Shown: positions 8,139-17,942 of the stretch, one piece after another
Layout: each line of letters starts with the position of its first letter
Position numbering within the stretch: the first letter of the stretch is position 1
The notes under the pieces: model-generated
Told to the model about the DNA's origin: nothing
Database searches by the model: none
The model's input: the letters and a program-made list of their open reading frames with translations, nothing else
Position numbers and translations under genes: made by a program
DNA from: JAXDBM01 sp963709485
GTDB lineage: Bacteria > Desulfobacterota > Syntrophia > Syntrophales > Fen-1087
Length of the DNA stretch: 64,000 nucleotides
Reading direction: 5' to 3'
NCBI GenBank assembly: GCA_963709485.1
Contig: CAVPWE010000007.1
Coordinates: 310,001 to 374,000 of the forward strand

Positions 8139-9287
8139 ATGGCTGGAAAAAAAGTGGCGATCTGCGCTGTCGCCCAACACAAGTGCGATTCCGACCTCTG
8201 GTACAAGCGGTTTCAGGGCATGCTCCTCGATGTTCTCGAAGACCTGCAGGCCCAGGCGGGATTCGATTTCGATTCGAAGACGGGGGTCCGATCCATCGTC
8301 AGCTGTTCCGACGATTTCTTTGACGCCCGGACCATTTCCAACAACGGCGTCGCGGATGTCCTGGGCGCCCATTACCGCGCCGAGGAGAAGATGGCGCAGG
8401 AGGGCCTCAACGCCATCGGGTATGCAATGGCCCAAATCCTTTCCGGCCACGAGGACCTCGTCCTCGTCATGGGGCACTGCAAAGAGTCGCAGCCCGAAAG
8501 CAGGTATCTGATCTCGAACATGGGCTTCGATCCCTTTTACGGACGGGCCCTGGGGCTTGACCACCTGAACGCGGCAGCCCTGCAGGCGCGCGCCTACATG
8601 GCCAAGTCCGGACTGACGGAAGATCACCTGGCCCGGATCGTCGTCCGGGCGCGGCAGTGCGCCGCGCGGAATCCCTATGCCAACGCTCAGGAGATTCTCG
8701 AAGCCGGCAAGGTGAAAGGCTCCCCGATGCTTTGCGACCCGATTCGCCAACTCCATGCCTACCCCGTCTCCGACGGCGCCGTCGGACTGCTGCTCGCGTC
8801 GGAGGAGCGGGCGAAGGAGTTCACCGACAAGCCCGTCTGGATCACCGGCTTCGCCAACTGCATGGACAGCTTCTTCTTCGGCGACCGCGACCTGGCCGGC
8901 AACTTCGCCCTGAAGAAGGCGGCAGAGCGCGCCTACAGGAAGGCCGGAATCAAGGACCCGAAAAAAGCCATCGACCTCGTCGAGGTCATGGACGCCTACG
9001 CCTACCAGCAGCCGATGTGGATGGAAGGGCTGGGGTTCTGCGAAGAAGGCCAGGGTGCCGCGTTTATCGACGACGGCGGACCCGGCAAGCACAAGGTCAA
9101 CCTCTCCGGCGGCATGCTTGCCGGTGATCCCGTCATCATTTCAGGTCTGTACCGGGCCGCCAATGCAACGTTGCAGCTCCGCGGCGAGGCCGGCGACATG
9201 CAGGCTCCCGATGTGAAGAGCGCCGTCGCCCATTCCACGAACGGACCGGCGGGGCAATTCCATTCCGTTTTAATTCTCGAGGCATAG
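8139..9287 (+). CDS. Thiolase-fold protein A1 of module A, nucleophilic Cys missing
   Basis: 382-residue thiolase-superfamily protein of the SCP-x/archaeal type. Start ATG 8139 has GAAGGAG six bases upstream; an ATG at 8133 is too close to it. By eye the nucleophile region (usually like ACASG) reads AQEGLNAI, with Gly89 at the Cys place. The HDAF histidine position reads EVMDAYAYQ (Met), and the usual NPSGG/GHP region is NLSGGMLAGDP, with Asp for His. It shares long segments with the gene at 28205, including DSFFFGDRDLA and KAGIKDPKK. It is unlikely to be a classical thiolase; it may be a lyase or the non-catalytic half of a heteromer with A2. Confidence 0.8.
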   Translation: MAGKKVAICAVAQHKCDSDLWYKRFQGMLLDVLEDLQAQAGFDFDSKTGVRSIVSCSDDFFDARTISNNGVADVLGAHYRAEEKMAQEGLNAIGYAMAQILSGHEDLVLVMGHCKESQPESRYLISNMGFDPFYGRALGLDHLNAAALQARAYMAKSGLTEDHLARIVVRARQCAARNPYANAQEILEAGKVKGSPMLCDPIRQLHAYPVSDGAVGLLLASEERAKEFTDKPVWITGFANCMDSFFFGDRDLAGNFALKKAAERAYRKAGIKDPKKAIDLVEVMDAYAYQQPMWMEGLGFCEEGQGAAFIDDGGPGKHKVNLSGGMLAGDPVIISGLYRAANATLQLRGEAGDMQAPDVKSAVAHSTNGPAGQFHSVLILEA

Positions 9288-9297
9288 GGGGCAGACC

Positions 9298-10533
9298 ATG
9301 AAAAAACAGAGCAAAATGCAAACCGGGACCCACAGGAAGAACAGAAACGTGGCCATCGTCGGCGTCGGCATGACAAGCCTGTCCAGCCATAAGGAAGACC
9401 AGAACCAGCCCGAGATGATCCACGAGGCGGTCCGCGCGGCCCTGGCCGACGCCAATCTGACGCTGGACGACGTGGATTGCATCGTTCACGGCAACATGGA
9501 ACTCTTTGAGATGCAGTTTCAGCCCGACATGTGGCATGTCCTGGGCAGCGGCGCCTACGGCAAGGACGAGTACCGGATCACGACCGGCGGTACCGTCGGT
9601 GCGACCATGGTCTGCGCTGCCGACAACCTCGTCGCTTCGGGGCTGTACGACACCGTCCTGGCCATCGGATTCGAGAAGCTCCAGGAAGGGAACACGACGG
9701 GCGGCATCACGAACATGGCCGATCCGCTGTGGTTCCGGAACATTCAGACCGGAGCCCTCACGGGTACGACCGCGGGGATGCTGATCGATGAATTCGGTGA
9801 AGAGCGCGCCAAGAAGGCGGCCATGAAATACCGGATCCTGATGGACAAGCACGCGATGCTCAACGAGCGGGCGCACCGGAGATTCGGGCTGGAGTACGAG
9901 CAGGCGGAGGACCTGATGAAAACGTCCCCCCAGCTTGTCGGCGAGCTTCGCCTGATCCACATGTGCTCCCAGTCGGACGGAGCCTGCGCCATGATCTTCA
10001 CCCATGAGGAAAAGGCCAGGAAGATCTCCGGGAAACCCGTCTGGGTCCGCGATCACATCACGGTCCACCGGGAGGAGACCATGTCCAACCTCTACGCCTT
10101 CGAAAAGCCGGAGATGACGCACCACTATGCGGCCCGCAAGCTCTTTGAGCGCAACGGGATTACGGACCCGGTGGCGTACTTCGACGTCTTCGAAATGTAC
10201 GATCCCTCTTCCTGGTGGGGCCTGGACTGGCTGCGTGAATTCCTGATGCTCAAGGGGGATGAACATATCCGCATGCTGGAGGATGGGGAATTCGATCTGG
10301 ATGGCAGGCTCCCCATCAATCCCTCCGGCGGCGTGATCGCCAGCAACCCCATCGGAGCCACAGCCATGCTGAGGCCGGCCTTTGCGGCCCTGCAGATCCG
10401 TGGCGATGCCGGCGGCTGCCAGATCAGGAAGCCGGTAAATCACGCCCTGGCGTCCGGCTTTGGCGGCACGCTCTGGACCGTACTGATCATGCTCGAAAAA
10501 GACCTGAACTGGCAGGAGGCAAATCATGGCTGA
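9298..10533 (+). CDS. Thiolase-fold protein A2 of module A, nucleophilic Cys missing
   Basis: 411-residue thiolase-superfamily protein starting 10 bases after A1. The N-terminus carries about 16 extra residues before NVAIVGVGMTSLSSHKEDQN. The nucleophile region reads RITTGGTVGATM, with Gly98 at the Cys place. The HDAF position reads FEMYDPSSWW, with Tyr for His, and the C-terminal motif is NPSGGVIASNP, lacking the GHP histidine. It pairs with the gene at 29362 (ITTGGTTGAS). Tyr in this position is also a feature of Ltp2-type aldolases, which work with DUF35 partners; that function is inferred by analogy. It overlaps the next gene by 8 bases. Confidence 0.8.
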   Translation: MKKQSKMQTGTHRKNRNVAIVGVGMTSLSSHKEDQNQPEMIHEAVRAALADANLTLDDVDCIVHGNMELFEMQFQPDMWHVLGSGAYGKDEYRITTGGTVGATMVCAADNLVASGLYDTVLAIGFEKLQEGNTTGGITNMADPLWFRNIQTGALTGTTAGMLIDEFGEERAKKAAMKYRILMDKHAMLNERAHRRFGLEYEQAEDLMKTSPQLVGELRLIHMCSQSDGACAMIFTHEEKARKISGKPVWVRDHITVHREETMSNLYAFEKPEMTHHYAARKLFERNGITDPVAYFDVFEMYDPSSWWGLDWLREFLMLKGDEHIRMLEDGEFDLDGRLPINPSGGVIASNPIGATAMLRPAFAALQIRGDAGGCQIRKPVNHALASGFGGTLWTVLIMLEKDLNWQEANHG

Positions 10534-11701
10534 GTTTTTTGGAACGACCGTAGCGGATATCTTCAACACGATGCCGACGCGCTTCAAGCCCGAAGAGGCC
10601 AGGGACGTCGATATCATCATCGGATATGAGTGCAGGGGAGATGGCGGCGGAAAGTGGAAAGTCCACATCAAAAACGGGACCATTCAGGTGGAAGAGGTCG
10701 CGGGTGAGCTCACGGGCTGCAAGATGAGCGTCCATGCAGCCGACGCCGAGACCTTCATCGGCGTCACGCTGGGAAAGATCGCGGCCATCGAGGTCCTGAC
10801 ATCGGGGAAACTTCGCGTCGTCGGCGATCCCAGGGTCCTGATGATGCTCCTTCCCAAGGTTTTCGTTCCATACACGGTCCCGGCGAAAAAATCTGCGGTC
10901 GCCGCAAAGGACATCATTGCGACGATCGCGGAGCGTTTCCGTCCCGACAAGGCGGCGGGTGTCGCGATGAAGGTCGGCTACGACCTGACCGGCGCGGGCG
11001 GCGGCCAGTGGACGATTGTCATCCAGGACGGCAAGTGCGCCGTCGAAGAAGGACTCGCCAAAGACCTGACCGTCAAGATGACCATGCCGGCGGATGTCTA
11101 CACGGGCATGATGCTGGGCACGATCTCCGGCGAGACGGCATTCACCTCGGGCCAGGTCAAGATCGACGGGGACATGATGGCGGCCGGGGCCACATCCCGC
11201 TTCTTCAGCAAGTACGTCGATCCCAATGCCCAGGCCGGCGAGGCGGAGGAACTCATCACGATCAAGGTCACCAACGCCATCGACTGCCGCTTCGCCACGG
11301 GTCCGGTCATGGGCATGTGGTTCAAGGGCCTGAAGGAGAAAAAATTCCTCGCCAACGTCTGCCCGAAATGCGGCCGGACGCAGGTCCCCCCGCGTGAGAT
11401 CTGCGCTTTCTGCCGCGTCCGCTGCAACGAATGGGTTGAGCTGGGCCCCCGGGGCACGATCACGGCCGCCGATGTCGTTTACTTCGCCAGCCCCGATCCG
11501 TTGACAGGCGCGGTCCGGGAAACCCCCTACGCCATGACCTGGGTCCTCCTCGATAACGCCAGCGCGCAGGAGGCTTTCTGTCTCGACATTAAAAAAGAGG
11601 ATCTGGGCCGGATGAAAGTCGGCGACCGGGTGCGACCGGTGTGGGCCGAAAAAAGAACGGGCAGCTTCAGGGATGTCCTGTACTTCGAGCTGGATCAATA
11701 G
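10526..11701 (+). CDS. SCP2-SCP2-DUF35 three-domain fusion protein
   Basis: 391 residues. Residues about 5-112 and 125-230 are two sterol-carrier-protein-2-like domains (each with a GGGKW/GGGQW strand and an FTSGQVKIDGD-type segment), which bind acyl chains or acyl-CoA. Residues 275-391 are a DUF35 domain: a zinc ribbon with Cys279, Cys282, Cys293 and Cys296 and an OB-fold ending RTGSFRDVLYFEL. DUF35 proteins bridge or complete thiolase-fold complexes. The fusion suggests that an SCP2 acyl carrier is tethered to the thiolase-like A1/A2 complex. ATG 10526 overlaps A2, pointing to translational coupling. Confidence 0.82.
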   Translation: MAEFFGTTVADIFNTMPTRFKPEEARDVDIIIGYECRGDGGGKWKVHIKNGTIQVEEVAGELTGCKMSVHAADAETFIGVTLGKIAAIEVLTSGKLRVVGDPRVLMMLLPKVFVPYTVPAKKSAVAAKDIIATIAERFRPDKAAGVAMKVGYDLTGAGGGQWTIVIQDGKCAVEEGLAKDLTVKMTMPADVYTGMMLGTISGETAFTSGQVKIDGDMMAAGATSRFFSKYVDPNAQAGEAEELITIKVTNAIDCRFATGPVMGMWFKGLKEKKFLANVCPKCGRTQVPPREICAFCRVRCNEWVELGPRGTITAADVVYFASPDPLTGAVRETPYAMTWVLLDNASAQEAFCLDIKKEDLGRMKVGDRVRPVWAEKRTGSFRDVLYFELDQ

Positions 11702-11718
11702 ACAAGAGGAGAGAAGCG

Positions 11719-12192
11719 ATGACCACAATGACCTGCAAAAAGGAAGATACGGCGAACTGCTTCGTCATGGAAGGAAAGATGGCCCTGCCCAATCAGTACT
11801 TTGCGGGCAGACTGGGGTCGAAATTCATCATCGCCCTGAGGGACGGAAAGAAAATCATGGGGATCAACTGTCCCAAATGCAGGAAGACATTCGTGCCGCC
11901 CCGCGAATACTGTCATGTCTGCCAGACGAAAATCGACGAGAACTGGGTCGAACTCGGCTCCGAAGGCGAACTGGTCAACTATGCCATCGTGCGCTACCAG
12001 GGCAGGCACCTGCCCAGGAAAGTCCCGTACATCCTGGGGCAGATCAAACTCAGGGGGGCGGATACCCCCCTGACCCACATCGTCGAGGGCGTTGACTTCA
12101 AGGACGTCCATGTCGGCATGAAGCTCAAGGCGGTATTCGCGGAAAAAACGACCCATACGCTGCTGGACCTGGATCATTTCGAGCCGGCATAG
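11719..12192 (+). CDS. DUF35 (zinc ribbon plus OB-fold) protein of module A
   Basis: 157-residue stand-alone DUF35 protein. The zinc ribbon ligands are Cys51, Cys54, Cys65 and Cys68 (CPKCRKTFVPPREYCHVC), followed by an OB-fold with the usual end AVFAEKTTHTLLDLDHF. Start ATG 11719 has AAGAGGAGAG a few bases upstream; the open frame further upstream overlaps the fusion gene and is not used. It probably forms a complex with one of the thiolase-fold proteins, as known for archaeal thiolase/HMG-CoA synthase and actinobacterial Ltp2-ChsH2. Confidence 0.85.
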   Translation: MTTMTCKKEDTANCFVMEGKMALPNQYFAGRLGSKFIIALRDGKKIMGINCPKCRKTFVPPREYCHVCQTKIDENWVELGSEGELVNYAIVRYQGRHLPRKVPYILGQIKLRGADTPLTHIVEGVDFKDVHVGMKLKAVFAEKTTHTLLDLDHFEPA

Positions 12193-12210
12193 GGAATTCA
12201 GGACGGGCAC

Positions 12211-12230
12211 AAGGCGGAATCGCCTTTACA
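12211..12230 (+). repeat. Small hairpin before the BKACE gene
   Basis: AAGGCG (12211-12216) and CGCCTT (12221-12226) form a 6-bp stem with a GAAT loop, followed by TTACA. It could be a weak attenuator or processing site in the module A transcript. Confidence 0.3.
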
Positions 12231-12256
12231 GATCAAATCAAAACAAGGAGGATATT

Positions 12257-13120
12257 ATGGCAAAGGACACCAATCCGGTGATTATCTGCGCGGCACTGAC
12301 CGGTGCGGCGACGATGAAGAACAACAATCCGAGCGTGCCCTACACGCTCCAGGAGTTCGCCGAAGAGGCATACAAGTGCCGACAGGCGGGGGCTGTCATG
12401 GTCCACGTCCATGCCCGGACGGACGACGGCCAGCCGACCCACGAAATCGACCGGATCCAGGCGGTCTATGACGCGATCAAGCAGAAGAGTCCGGACCTGC
12501 TGGTCTGCCTCAGCTCGGCCGTGGGCATCTTCAAGACGCCGGAGCAGCGCCTGGCGCAGATTGTGGCCGTCAAACCGGAGATGGCCTCCTACAACACCAA
12601 CAGCATGAACTTCAGCATTGTCGACCGGAACACCGGTCAGATCTTCTTCGACTATATCTTCGACAACACCTTCACCATGCTGCAGGACTTCGGCAAGGCG
12701 TTCGCGGAAAACAAGGTCAAGCCGGAGATCGAATGCTATGACCTGAGCGGCATCGACAATACCATGGCCATCGCCAAGCAGGGCTTCTTTACCGATCCGA
12801 TGAATTTCAATTTTGTCTGGGGCGTCATGGGAGGCCAGAAATTCCGCCCCGAGGTCATGATCGCCATGAAGAATGCGCTGCCGCCAGGCTCCAACTTCAC
12901 CACCTGCGCCGTGGGCATTGAACAGTATCCTGCCAACATGATGTCCTGCATCCTGGGCGGGAACATGCGCGTCGGGATGGAGGACAACACCCGGATGCCC
13001 GACGGCGAACTGGCCAAGGGGAGCTACGAGCAGGTGGAGTGGTGCGTGAAAGTGGCGGCCGCCCTGGGCCGGGTGCCGGCGACGACGGACGAGGCCAGGA
13101 AAATGATGGGGACCCGTTAG
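12257..13120 (+). CDS. BKACE family 3-keto acid cleavage enzyme (DUF849)
   Basis: 287-residue TIM-barrel, Zn-dependent enzyme. BKACE proteins convert a beta-keto acid plus acetyl-CoA to acetoacetate plus a new acyl-CoA. The zinc motif HVHAR (His50, His52) is present, as are the SSAVGI loop and GMEDN near residue 240, which holds the third ligand. AAGGAGG precedes ATG 12257 at the normal distance. Together with the C-C cleaving candidates before it and the acyl-CoA dehydrogenases after it, this fits breakdown of a branched or cyclic acid, but the substrate is not readable. Family call is firm, substrate open. Confidence 0.88.
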   Translation: MAKDTNPVIICAALTGAATMKNNNPSVPYTLQEFAEEAYKCRQAGAVMVHVHARTDDGQPTHEIDRIQAVYDAIKQKSPDLLVCLSSAVGIFKTPEQRLAQIVAVKPEMASYNTNSMNFSIVDRNTGQIFFDYIFDNTFTMLQDFGKAFAENKVKPEIECYDLSGIDNTMAIAKQGFFTDPMNFNFVWGVMGGQKFRPEVMIAMKNALPPGSNFTTCAVGIEQYPANMMSCILGGNMRVGMEDNTRMPDGELAKGSYEQVEWCVKVAAALGRVPATTDEARKMMGTR

Positions 13121-13155
13121 GCGACGCCACGGCCGGTCTTTTTTTGCTTTCAGCG

Positions 13156-13191
13156 CCGCAAGCGTTTTGTTTCCGGATTTGACGCTTGCGG
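13156..13191 (+). repeat. Inverted repeat between BKACE and acyl-CoA dehydrogenase genes
   Basis: CCGCAAGCG (13156-13164) and CGCTTGCGG (13183-13191) are perfect 9-base arms with an 18-base loop. A run of seven T lies just upstream and none follows, so it is not a standard terminator. It could be a transcript-stability hairpin or an operator for the acyl-CoA dehydrogenase genes. Confidence 0.4.
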
Positions 13192-13239
13192 ACTCGTCAT
13201 TGACTCCGCGACCAACAACCGACTAAAGGAGAGCTTTGC

Positions 13240-14388
13240 ATGGATTTTACATTTACCGATGAACAGCGCATGTTCCGGGAGACGGTTTACCGTTTTGCCA
13301 GGGAGGAGATCGCCCCCCTATGCGAGGAGGCCGATCTGCACGGGGATTTCAATATGGAGATCTTCCGGAAGATGGCCGGCATGGGCCTTCTGGGACTCCC
13401 CTATCCGGAAGCGTACGGCGGCTCCGGCGCGGATTTCGTGACCTGCTGCCTGGCCGGGGAGGCCATGGGCCACGCCGGCGTGGACGGCGGGCACACCCTG
13501 GCCTGGGGTGCCCATACCTATCTGTGCGGCGCCGATATCATGCAGCACGGCACGCATGAGCAGAAGCTCAAATACCTTCCCAAGCTTGCCAGTGCGGAGT
13601 GGATCGGCTGCATGGGGCTGACCGAGCCCGGATGCGGGTCCGACGCCGGCGCCCTGGCAACCACGGCGGTCAGGAAGGGTGACAAATACATCCTGAACGG
13701 TTCCAAGACCTTCATCACGAACGCCCCCCTGGCCCAGGTTTTCATTATCTTTGCCACCCTCGACAAGGCGAAGAAACACAAGGGCATCACAGCCTTCATC
13801 GTGGAGCGGGATTCCCCCGGCATCTCCACGGGGAACCCCATGCACAAGATGGGCTGCAAATGCTCCACGACCTCCGAGGTCTACCTGGAGGATTGTGAAG
13901 TCCCCGTCGAGAACTGTCTCGGTGGCGAAGGCAACGGGTGGAACATCGCCCTGGCCGGTGTGGAATGGGACAGAAGCACCCTGCTTTCCCCCTTTGTCGG
14001 CGGCATGATGTTCATGATCGAAAACTGCGCCCGTTACGCCAACCAGCGCTTCGCATTCGGCAGGCCGATCCGTGAATTCCAGTCCATCCAGAACCGGATT
14101 GCCGACATGCGGGTCACCCTCGAGGCCTCCAAGCTGGCCGTCTACCGGGTGGCCGCATCCAAGGACAACGGTATCGCCCTCAACCCGCTCCTTGCGGCCG
14201 TGAACAAGATGTATGTCGGCGACCGGGGTTTCGAGATGTCCGCCGCCGCCGTGGATCTCTTCGGCGGCTACGGCTACATCCACGAATACCCGGTGGAACG
14301 GGGCATGAGGGACGCGAAGCTCGGCCAGCTGGGCGGCGGCACGTCCGACATCATGCGGATGATCGTCGCCCGGGTCATGATGATGTAA
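13240..14388 (+). CDS. Acyl-CoA dehydrogenase 1 of module A
   Basis: 382-residue FAD flavoenzyme that introduces an alpha,beta double bond in acyl-CoA and passes electrons to electron-transfer flavoprotein. FAD/substrate motifs include GLTEPGCGSDAGA, NGSKTFITNA and RFAFGRPIREFQSIQ. The MCAD-type catalytic Glu position reads LGGGTSDIM (Gly), and the IVD/LCAD-type position reads GVEWDRSTL, with Asp aligned to Glu and a Glu two residues before. The base is therefore atypical. AAAGGAGAG precedes ATG 13240. It is followed by a second, more divergent dehydrogenase 18 bases on, a layout that would suit a heteromeric enzyme. Confidence 0.88.
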   Translation: MDFTFTDEQRMFRETVYRFAREEIAPLCEEADLHGDFNMEIFRKMAGMGLLGLPYPEAYGGSGADFVTCCLAGEAMGHAGVDGGHTLAWGAHTYLCGADIMQHGTHEQKLKYLPKLASAEWIGCMGLTEPGCGSDAGALATTAVRKGDKYILNGSKTFITNAPLAQVFIIFATLDKAKKHKGITAFIVERDSPGISTGNPMHKMGCKCSTTSEVYLEDCEVPVENCLGGEGNGWNIALAGVEWDRSTLLSPFVGGMMFMIENCARYANQRFAFGRPIREFQSIQNRIADMRVTLEASKLAVYRVAASKDNGIALNPLLAAVNKMYVGDRGFEMSAAAVDLFGGYGYIHEYPVERGMRDAKLGQLGGGTSDIMRMIVARVMMM

Positions 14389-14406
14389 GGAAAGGAATGA
14401 ACGGCC

Positions 14407-15567
14407 ATGATGAACTATGAACTCACAGCGGAACAAAAGAATACCGGGAAGGTAATCGGGGCATTCTGCCAGGAGTCGATCGCGCCGACGGCGGCCCTCT
14501 TCGACCAGAGCCCGAAAGACAAGGTGGCCGGGATGATGAAGGCCAATTTACGGAAGCTGGCCGGCGCCGGCTATCTGGACCTTGCTCTCGGCGACGATAT
14601 TGTCGGCGCCGCCACGGCCGGAGAGGCGCTGGCAAAGGCCTGCCCGTCCACATTTCTATCTGCGATGTCCAGCGCAACCGCTTTCGGGATGCCCCTGAAG
14701 ATGTTCGGCACACCGAATCAGCGCGCCCGGTATCTTCCCGCCGTCATCAAGGGGGACTGTATCGGAGGCCTCGCCTGCACCGAGCCCGATGCGGGCTCCG
14801 ATCTGAACGGAATAAAAACCGTTGCGGAAAAGAAGGGCGACCGGTGGGTGCTCAGCGGAGCGAAATACCTGGTGACCAATGCGCCGATTGCCGATGCCCT
14901 GCTGGTGCTGGCCTGGACCGACCGCGGCGCGGGCCTGGAGAAGGGGCTCAGCTTCTTCATTCTGGAAAAGGGGACGGGCGGCGCCACCGTCGGCCAACCC
15001 ATGGAGACCATGGGCCTGCGCGGCGCGCTGATTTCCGAGGTGACCCTCGAAAAATGCGAGCTGGGATCGGACGCCCTCCTTGGAGGCGAGGCGGGCAGGG
15101 GCTGCGAACAGTTCCTGAAAGCGATGGCGCACATCAAGCTGGCGCTGTCCACCATGTCCGTGGGGCTGGGTGTGGCCTGCATGGAAGATTCGACGAAGCA
15201 CGCCAAGGCCAGGACCGCCTTTGCGAAACCGATCGGTCTTTTTGAAGGAGTTGGCGCCAAACTTGCGATCATGTTCACGTACAACGATCTGGGCCGGATG
15301 CTGACCACCCGGGCGGCCTGGGCCATGGAGCAGCAGGACCCGGAGAGCCCCGTGCTCGCATCCTGCGCCAAGCTCTTTACCAGTGAAGCGGTGAACGAGA
15401 TCGCCGACCTGGCCATGCAGATCCATGCCGGGCATGGCTATGTGAAGGGAACGACGGTGGAGCGGCTTTACCGCGACGCCCGCTATGCGGTCATTGCCCA
15501 CGGCACTTCGGAGATGCAGCGCGCCTTCATCGCCAGGGACAGCCTGGACAAATTCAAGGCGGCATAG
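14407..15567 (+). CDS. Acyl-CoA dehydrogenase-like protein 2, catalytic Glu apparently missing
   Basis: 386-residue acyl-CoA dehydrogenase fold. FAD-binding segments are kept (LACTEPDAGSDLNG, SGAKYLVTNAPIADA, GHGYVKGTTVERLYRDARY). The MCAD-type Glu is replaced in VIAHGTSEMQ (His), and the LCAD-type position in AHIKLALSTMS has no acidic residue. It may be a non-catalytic partner, as in the alpha2beta2 acyl-CoA dehydrogenases of steroid side-chain degradation, or use another base. ATG 14407 is followed by a second ATG; either could be the start. Partnering with the gene at 13240 is an inference from adjacency. Confidence 0.82.
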   Translation: MMNYELTAEQKNTGKVIGAFCQESIAPTAALFDQSPKDKVAGMMKANLRKLAGAGYLDLALGDDIVGAATAGEALAKACPSTFLSAMSSATAFGMPLKMFGTPNQRARYLPAVIKGDCIGGLACTEPDAGSDLNGIKTVAEKKGDRWVLSGAKYLVTNAPIADALLVLAWTDRGAGLEKGLSFFILEKGTGGATVGQPMETMGLRGALISEVTLEKCELGSDALLGGEAGRGCEQFLKAMAHIKLALSTMSVGLGVACMEDSTKHAKARTAFAKPIGLFEGVGAKLAIMFTYNDLGRMLTTRAAWAMEQQDPESPVLASCAKLFTSEAVNEIADLAMQIHAGHGYVKGTTVERLYRDARYAVIAHGTSEMQRAFIARDSLDKFKAA

Positions 15568-15609
15568 CCGGCTTGCCCGGCAGATGCCGGAAAAACAGGA
15601 GGGTTGCCG

Positions 15610-16749
<1,140 letters not shown>

Positions 16750-16760
16750 TCCTGTCCCGG

Positions 16761-16796
16761 TGCATCCGTTCCCCCCACGCCGGGGGAGCGGATGCA
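16761..16796 (+). terminator. Strong hairpin after the acyl-CoA dehydrogenase genes
   Basis: TGCATCCGTTCCCCC (16761-16775) pairs with GGGGGAGCGGATGCA (16782-16796) over 15 bp with one G-T wobble and a 6-base loop. No T tract follows, so it may be a Rho-aided terminator or a 3'-end stabiliser. The next gene is on the opposite strand. Confidence 0.5.
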
Positions 16797-16916
16797 TCTG
16801 CCGAGCGCCATCCCCGTCAACGCACCACCCTGCTCAAGATCGACCAGGACAGCCCTGGCCTTGTCCATCTTCAGTTTCGCGATCTTTCTAAGGGAAGATA
16901 AGAGAGGAGAATGAGA

Positions 16917-17798
16917 TTACTTCAACTTAAAGACATTTACGGCGTTGTCGTGAAAGACGGCTTTCCAGTGTTCCTCCGGAATCGCTTTTTTGATCGCCTG
17001 GATGTACTGACCCATATTTACCAGGGGCCAATCCGATCCGTATAATATTTTTGACGGATTGCCCACATAATTAAAAATCCAGCCAATTGGTTTTACCAGA
17101 TAATTATCGACATTTTCCCTGGAGTTTTGATCCAAATCACCCACGATGATGCCGGACAGGTCAAGATAAACATTGGCATTCTTATAGGCTACCTCTGCAG
17201 CAGTATGAATCCAGGGATTGCCGCAGTGCGCGATCACGAATCTGACTTTTGGATGATCGACCGCCACTTCATCGATGGACATCGGATCGGCGTATTTTAA
17301 CTTAGCCTTTGCGGAGTATGTATCACCCGTATGAAAGACGACCGGAACGTCATAGGTTTCTGCAATCTTGAATATCCTTTTATAAGCATCATCAAAAGCA
17401 TAGCGATGGATATATCCAAGATAGATTTTTACGCAACCGTATTTTCCCGATTTTAAAGCTTCATCGATTTCCTTCTCGTTGATCTCATCGCCGACACCAT
17501 AACAAAAAATGACGTTTCTCTCTTTGAGATCCTCATAATAATCGCCAAGATATCCGGTATGGGCAACAGCACCGACAACATTATGATCCGTCATTTCCTT
17601 CAGATATTCTTCTTTGGACTGCATGATGTTACTTGTTTTTTCCCGTGTGTTGTTAAATACGCAATGGGTGTGGGCATCGATGATTTTCAGATGTGAGTCC
17701 TTGGGCAACCCGCTCTTGCCGCCGCCCGAGGTTGTACAGCCTGTCAAAAACAAAACCATAAATAAAACACGGAAGAAAATTGATATTGCTTTCTTCAT
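16917..17798 (-). CDS. Lipoprotein of the amidohydrolase-2 (TIM-barrel metal hydrolase) family
   Basis: 293 residues from ATG 17798, which has GAGGG seven bases upstream; an ATG at 17813 in frame is less likely. The N-terminus is a lipoprotein signal (KKAISIFFRVLFMVLFLTGC, Cys at the end of the lipobox). The mature part is an amidohydrolase_2 domain: IDAHTHCVFN, VVFHTGDTYSA, RFVIAHCGNPW and LYGSDWPLV supply the metal-binding residues. Relatives are decarboxylases or hydrolases of cyclic acids, but export as a lipoprotein is unusual for them. The gene is clearly more AT-rich than its upstream neighbours. Confidence 0.8.
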   Translation of the reverse strand: MKKAISIFFRVLFMVLFLTGCTTSGGGKSGLPKDSHLKIIDAHTHCVFNNTREKTSNIMQSKEEYLKEMTDHNVVGAVAHTGYLGDYYEDLKERNVIFCYGVGDEINEKEIDEALKSGKYGCVKIYLGYIHRYAFDDAYKRIFKIAETYDVPVVFHTGDTYSAKAKLKYADPMSIDEVAVDHPKVRFVIAHCGNPWIHTAAEVAYKNANVYLDLSGIIVGDLDQNSRENVDNYLVKPIGWIFNYVGNPSKILYGSDWPLVNMGQYIQAIKKAIPEEHWKAVFHDNAVNVFKLK

Positions 17799-17942
17799 AT
17801 GAATTTCCCTCATCTTTTTATCCCATTGATCTTCATAATTGCATTCATTAAATTACATTATCGCTTATACACAAAAGCAACCGAGGGAGGAAGTGGCTTT
17901 TGCAACATCGGCGCCATCCGCCTTCGAAGTGTTGAGGGATCT

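Noticed and set aside
9136..10683. Antisense open frame of 515 codons opposite thiolase-fold protein A2
   Set aside because: Complete overlap with a clear family member on the plus strand; no domain in the antisense product.
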